NCBI GenBank assembly: GCA_028280845.1 | Contig: JANQKZ010000035.1 | Location: forward strand, 62,001-126,000 | DNA length: 64,000 bases | Source: Opitutales bacterium | GTDB taxonomy: Bacteria > Verrucomicrobiota > Verrucomicrobiia > Opitutales > JABSRG01 | Reading direction: 5' to 3' | Shown here: positions 60,165 to 64,000 of the stretch, piece by piece | Numbering within the stretch: the stretch's first letter is position 1 | Layout of the letters: every line of letters starts with the position of its first letter | Notes under the pieces: generated by a model | Databases searched by the model: none | Told to the model about the DNA's origin: nothing | The model's input: only the letters and a program-made list of their open reading frames with translations | Position numbers and translations under genes: made by a program

Positions 60165-60820
60165 GAGTCCTTCCTCCATGCGATCAGCCGATAAGCTCCC
60201 GCCCAGGTGGTGTGGACGGACCATTCCCAGGTGGAGGAATCCAGGCCCAGTAGGTCCGCCAGCTCAGTGCCTAGGAATCCTGCGCGGATGGAAACGGCAG
60301 AATCATGTTGAGTGACGGCATTGAACTTCAGGATGAGTCCGATTTTAGCTTGCAGCAAATGGACCAATCGGCGGGCGGGTTCGGAGATGATAAGGAGTCT
60401 GGCAGTGGTGAGGAGCCGCGGCCCCAGCTCTCTCAATTCCTTGTCGCTGAACTGGTGAAGGATGAGATTGGCCAGGATGACCGAATAGTTGGCATAACCG
60501 GAATAGTGGAGGGCATCTTCCTGGTGCCATGGCCAGGCGTCAGGCCAGGTGGGTGGACGGCTCCAGAAATCTAATCCGGTGATTGTATCAAAACATCCGG
60601 TACAGCTTTGATGTAGACGAAGGCCGAGTTCGCCGGAGCCCGCACCGATCTCGAGGATGGAATCCTCCGCCTGGCCATATCGCCGAATATGTTTCTCGAT
60701 CCAGGCCGGATTTCCCATGAGTCGGTTGATCCACCGCAGATCCCGGCGATTGTGAAGGGCATCCGGATGATTTTCTGGAAGGGAGTCCAGAATCTCGGGT
60801 TGGACGATACGGGGGATCAT
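60161..60820 (-). CDS. SAM-dependent methyltransferase of the polyketide operon
   Basis: The 219-residue class I methyltransferase has motif I ILEIGAGSGELGLRL and later ANLILHQFSDKELRELG. The ATG at 60820 is preferred because GAGGT lies just upstream; an ATG at 60853 lacks a site. It is the first gene of the polyketide operon and likely methylates the product. It is divergent from the CrtI-like gene across 110 bases. Confidence 0.85.
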   Translation of the reverse strand: MIPRIVQPEILDSLPENHPDALHNRRDLRWINRLMGNPAWIEKHIRRYGQAEDSILEIGAGSGELGLRLHQSCTGCFDTITGLDFWSRPPTWPDAWPWHQEDALHYSGYANYSVILANLILHQFSDKELRELGPRLLTTARLLIISEPARRLVHLLQAKIGLILKFNAVTQHDSAVSIRAGFLGTELADLLGLDSSTWEWSVHTTWAGAYRLIAWRKDS

Positions 60821-60930
60821 GTGTGACCTCAAAGTATTAGGATAGCTGCTCATATATCAATGCCGGTCGGCGTGTTTTCTTAGGGTTGTCCTTTCCATAC
60901 AGGTGAAAATGGATCAGATTGGCGGGATCT

Positions 60931-62553
60931 ATGTATGATGTCATCGTCATTGGATCGGGTCACAACGGTATGATTGCGGCGGCCTACCTCGCACGCGCGG
61001 GTTACAAAGTGGCTGTCTTTGAGCGGCGCGAGCATATTGGCGGGGCGGTTTGCACTCAGGCCGATTTGATTCCCGGTTACCGGATCGATGTCGGCAGTTC
61101 CGCCCATGTCATGATCCATTCCACCCCAGTCCTGGATGACCTGCGCCTGGGTGAGCACGGATTAGAATATCTGGACATGGACCCCTGGGGTATTGTCCCG
61201 GAGACGACAAGCCATATCCACGGGGCGGTTCAGAGGGGGGCTGACTTTGACCCGACGGGTCGCTTTTTGATGTTTTTCAAAGACCTGGATCGCACCTGTG
61301 AAAGTATTGCGCGGATTCATCCGGGAGATGCGGAGGCCTACCGGAAGTTTGTCAAACAATGGGGAGACCTGAATGAGGGGGTGTTTGAAGCCTTTTTAAA
61401 ACCGCCCACCCCCTTCAACCTGGTGCGAACCATGGCCGGGCGCCAGCTCGGAGGAGAGAACCGGGTGGATATGGTTCGCAAGCTGATGGGGCCCTATGGG
61501 CAGTTGGTATTGGAGGCTTTTGAAAGTGAACAGGTTCGCAACGGGATCCTGTGGCTGGCTGCGCAAAGCGGACCGCCACCCATGGAGATGGCGAGCGGCG
61601 ATTTCGCCGGTTGGCACGCCATGTATCACCAGAGCGGAATGAAACGGGCCAAGGGGGGGAGTGGTATGCTGACCCAGGCCCTGAAGTCTTACATTGAAGC
61701 TGCGGGTGGGGAGGTATTTGCCGGGCGGCCAATCCAGCAGATCCTGACTGACCACTCCGGTTACCGGGTGCGTGGAGTGGAACTGGCTGACGGAGAGAAG
61801 GTCGAAGGAAAAGCTGTGGTGGCGGCCTGCCATATAAAAACGACCATCGAGCAGCTTCTGGTGAATGCTCCTTTGAGCCGGGATATCCGTGACCGGTGCA
61901 GGCACCTGCGGATCGGAAACGGCTTTGGTATGATTGTGCGCTGTGCCATGAAAGGATTGCCCCGTTATCATGGAGCGGAACTTAATGCAGCCGGGGTTGG
62001 CGATTGCCATCAGGGCCTGCAGTTGCTCTGTCCCAGCCGGGAATATTTAGATATGGCTTACGCTGATTTCCTGCGCGGCCGCCCCCCCGAGCACCCGGTT
62101 CCTCTAGTCATGACGTTTTCTGCCCTAGATGAATCCCTCGCTCCTGAAGGGAAACATGTAATGTTTGTCTGGGGGCAGTATCACCCCTACGAGCTGAAGA
62201 ACGGGGAACGCTGGGAAGACATCGAAGAGCGGGAGGCTGAAAAGCTAATTTCTGTCGTCGATCAATATGCTCCCGGAACCCGGGATATGGTGGAAGACTG
62301 GTATATCCAGACCCCGCTCGGCATTGAGCAGCTCCACGGGATGTATCGGGGTAACGTCATGCACCTGGAAATGAGCTTCGACCAGATGTTCCTTTTCAGG
62401 CCGATGCCGGAGCTGTCGGGTTATAAGATACCTTCTCTAAAAGGTTTATATTTAACAGGTTCCAGCACTCACCCCGGGGGAGGTGTGTGGGGTGCTAGTG
62501 GATACAATACCGCTCACCTGATGGTCAAAGAACGCAGGGTCTGGGCAAAGTAG
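60931..62553 (+). CDS. CrtI/phytoene-dehydrogenase-like FAD oxidoreductase
   Basis: The 540-residue flavoprotein has the dinucleotide fold VIVIGSGHNGMIAAAYL, the ERREHIGG continuation typical of the phytoene desaturase superfamily, and a C-terminal LYLTGSSTHPGGGVWGASGYN FAD-closing motif (in pieces). The TTG 12 bases upstream is less likely than this ATG. It is divergent from the polyketide operon and could act on its product, or on a lipid or carotenoid-like substrate; no phytoene synthase is in view. Confidence 0.85.
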   Translation: MYDVIVIGSGHNGMIAAAYLARAGYKVAVFERREHIGGAVCTQADLIPGYRIDVGSSAHVMIHSTPVLDDLRLGEHGLEYLDMDPWGIVPETTSHIHGAVQRGADFDPTGRFLMFFKDLDRTCESIARIHPGDAEAYRKFVKQWGDLNEGVFEAFLKPPTPFNLVRTMAGRQLGGENRVDMVRKLMGPYGQLVLEAFESEQVRNGILWLAAQSGPPPMEMASGDFAGWHAMYHQSGMKRAKGGSGMLTQALKSYIEAAGGEVFAGRPIQQILTDHSGYRVRGVELADGEKVEGKAVVAACHIKTTIEQLLVNAPLSRDIRDRCRHLRIGNGFGMIVRCAMKGLPRYHGAELNAAGVGDCHQGLQLLCPSREYLDMAYADFLRGRPPEHPVPLVMTFSALDESLAPEGKHVMFVWGQYHPYELKNGERWEDIEEREAEKLISVVDQYAPGTRDMVEDWYIQTPLGIEQLHGMYRGNVMHLEMSFDQMFLFRPMPELSGYKIPSLKGLYLTGSSTHPGGGVWGASGYNTAHLMVKERRVWAK

Positions 62554-62590
62554 GGTCACAACAACAACTAATTCAGTGCCCTGAAGTTAT

Positions 62591-62638
62591 TAGGGTATTT
62601 ACCCTATTTATGACTGTTAAAATAAGGTAAACACCCTA
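62591..62638. promoter_or_regulatory. Long inverted repeat upstream of unknown gene
   Basis: Arms of 18 bases (62591-62608 and 62621-62638) match at 16 positions across a 12-base centre. The left arm is itself a near-perfect palindrome, TAGGGTA-TT-TACCCTA. It ends ten bases before the next start codon, has no T tract and so looks like an operator or leader hairpin rather than a terminator. Confidence 0.6.
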
Positions 62639-62648
62639 TATTCATGAA

Positions 62649-63260
62649 ATGGGCATTGGTATCAGTCTCTCTCTCGCCCCCTTCGAAGACCCTCTCCTCG
62701 CCGTGAGCATCGAAGGGTATTTGTGGGAAGATATGATGGAGGAACTGGACCGGGTAGCCTTTGAACTGGGGTATACGGACTATTCGATGGTTCGGGATCG
62801 TCTGGAGGATCGGTGCCTTGTCCAATCCATGGCCATTGAACAGGAGGTGGTTGGCATGGTCCGTCTCTATATGGAGGCGGGCAACGGTCAGATCTCCGAA
62901 TTTGATGCGCTGGAGCTGGTCAATCACATCGTGATGGCCCGGGATTATTTCCAGCTTACTCCGCAGGAGTTTAAGGATGGTTCCCCTAAAAAGATAATTG
63001 GCGATCATGGAGCGGAGTATGGAACGCTGACGGAAATGTTGGGAGAATGGAAAGCTCAGGCCCTGCGCAGCACGATTTCTAAGATGACCCGGGACTGTTA
63101 CATTGGGGACATCCGCATGCATGTCGAAAGTCCAGGCTCCGAAGCATCCGAGGACGTGAAGGATAGCAAAACCGCCTTCGAGACGAAGGTGGTCAAAGCC
63201 ACGCGGTCCAATTTCCGCCAAAGTATCTCTGCCTTATTCAAAACGGCAAAGACAGGGTAG
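62649..63260 (+). CDS. Unknown cytoplasmic protein
   Basis: I do not recognise this 203-residue protein. It is soluble and acidic in the first two thirds, mostly helical (EELDRVAFELGYTDYSM, EFDALELVNHIVMARDY), with a basic Ser/Lys-rich C-terminal tail. No ribosome site is visible at the ATG; the long inverted repeat ends ten bases upstream, so its translation or transcription may be controlled there. Confidence 0.6.
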   Translation: MGIGISLSLAPFEDPLLAVSIEGYLWEDMMEELDRVAFELGYTDYSMVRDRLEDRCLVQSMAIEQEVVGMVRLYMEAGNGQISEFDALELVNHIVMARDYFQLTPQEFKDGSPKKIIGDHGAEYGTLTEMLGEWKAQALRSTISKMTRDCYIGDIRMHVESPGSEASEDVKDSKTAFETKVVKATRSNFRQSISALFKTAKTG

Positions 63261-63392
63261 ATCCGGCGATCGGGCCAGGGAACTGTAAAAATTTAACAGG
63301 GTCCAAAGTGGAACGCAACTTGCGGCAAGGGCCAATAAAATGGGAATAAGAACCCATTGCCAAAACCATCAGTGGAACTCAGGATAAGAATT

Positions 63393-63959
63393 ATGCGAGA
63401 TATTCAACAGGCGGATACTCAAAATTTATCAGGACAACTGCTCATTGCACATCCCTCTCTTCACGATCCAAACTTCAATAAGACTGTTGTGCTTATTAGT
63501 GCCCATACCGAAGAAGAGGGCACCCTTGGAGTGATATTGAACCGGCCGATCGGGAAAACCCTGGGTGAATTAAACGCGGAGTATACCTACAGTCCACTTT
63601 CTGATGTCCCTATCTTTACCGGGGGCCCAGTCCGGGATGAGGAAATTATCCTCACGGCCTGGTTCTGGGAAGAAGACTCCCAGGTGTTTCGTCTGTATTT
63701 CGGGATCGATGAATCGAAAGCCTTGGAAATCAAGATGATGAACCCAGAGGCGGAATTTCGCGCCTTTCTCGGCTATGCCGGATGGGATGGTGGACAACTG
63801 GAGGATGAGCTCTCCCAGGATGCCTGGGTGATGGCTCATATCGGGCATTCCGTGATGGATTCTTCGGAAGGGGAGTGGTTTTGGAAAAAGGTCATTAGCG
63901 GCGTGAGTCCCGAGCTTGGATTCCTGGCGGATCTCCCGGAAGACCCTTCCCTGAACTGA
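63393..63959 (+). CDS. yqgE: YqgE/AlgH-family protein
   Basis: The 188-residue protein has the UPF0301 core GQLLIAHPSLHDPNFNKTVV, GVILNRPIG, FTGGPV and GYAGWDGGQLEDEL. Its cellular function is not established. I use the ATG at 63393 because the frame's upstream TTG at 63357 would add 12 residues not expected in this family. The 132-base gap before it shows no clear promoter. Confidence 0.93.
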   Translation: MRDIQQADTQNLSGQLLIAHPSLHDPNFNKTVVLISAHTEEEGTLGVILNRPIGKTLGELNAEYTYSPLSDVPIFTGGPVRDEEIILTAWFWEEDSQVFRLYFGIDESKALEIKMMNPEAEFRAFLGYAGWDGGQLEDELSQDAWVMAHIGHSVMDSSEGEWFWKKVISGVSPELGFLADLPEDPSLN

Positions 63960-64000
63960 AGTGGCCTGATCATGAGGAGCCATCTCCAGGAGGCTCGGCC

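Overview
The window reads like a chromosome segment of a Verrucomicrobiota bacterium, probably class Opitutae (inference from gene content: a PilMNO-like/secretin pilus operon, mcsA-mcsB-clpC without ctsR, a greatly extended GreA protein, ispDF-pyrF facing ispE). Genes are dense, mostly high in GC, and spread over both strands. No rRNA, tRNA or CRISPR array was found.

Layout. 0-4.4 kb: type IV pilus assembly operon (PilM-, PilN-, PilO- and PilP-like proteins plus secretin) ending in a strong terminator; a lone pilin-like gene lies at 13.9-14.4 kb. 4.5-13.9 kb: CPBP protease, polyprenyl synthetase, ECF sigma factor with a membrane partner, an HtrA-like protein that has lost its catalytic triad, YjbQ, a LysM lipoprotein, YheT, RecF, a TSUP transporter and RuvC. 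14-24.4 kb: DUF547, TVP38, flavin disulfide reductase and TIGR04283-type glycosyltransferase genes, YceI, a second ECF/anti-sigma pair, QueA and a class IV aminotransferase. 24.6-28.8 kb: mcsA-mcsB-clpC protein quality control. 29-43 kb: ABC exporter, ndk, isoprenoid genes ispF-ispD (with pyrF) and ispE, PTS enzyme I, a two-component system, an ArsR-methyltransferase fusion and a CarD-like/GreA fusion.

43.0-52.0 kb is a distinct AT-rich island. It starts with a decayed tyrosine recombinase and carries eight leftward genes, most encoding exported proteins: a metzincin-like protease, a YHYH/nuclease-like/Cys-rich protein, two proteins sharing the same N-terminal domain, and several unknowns. 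It sits inside the 5' end of rsmB. The original first 34 codons of rsmB remain at 43025-43129, the body of the gene restarts at 51920 from a TTG codon, and both junctions share a 13-bp sequence in the same reading frame. This element and its secreted cargo are the best candidate for an undescribed system.

52-64 kb: rsmB, MFS transporter, coaD, pgsA-pgpA, a DUF6868-like membrane protein, aroQ, a Nif3-like protein, and a type III polyketide synthase/FAD oxygenase/methyltransferase operon likely making a phenolic lipid or pyrone, divergent from a CrtI-like oxidoreductase. Then come an unknown gene behind a long inverted repeat, and a YqgE protein. Many intergenic gaps hold degenerate 7-bp (once 6-bp) tandem repeats, each with its own consensus.
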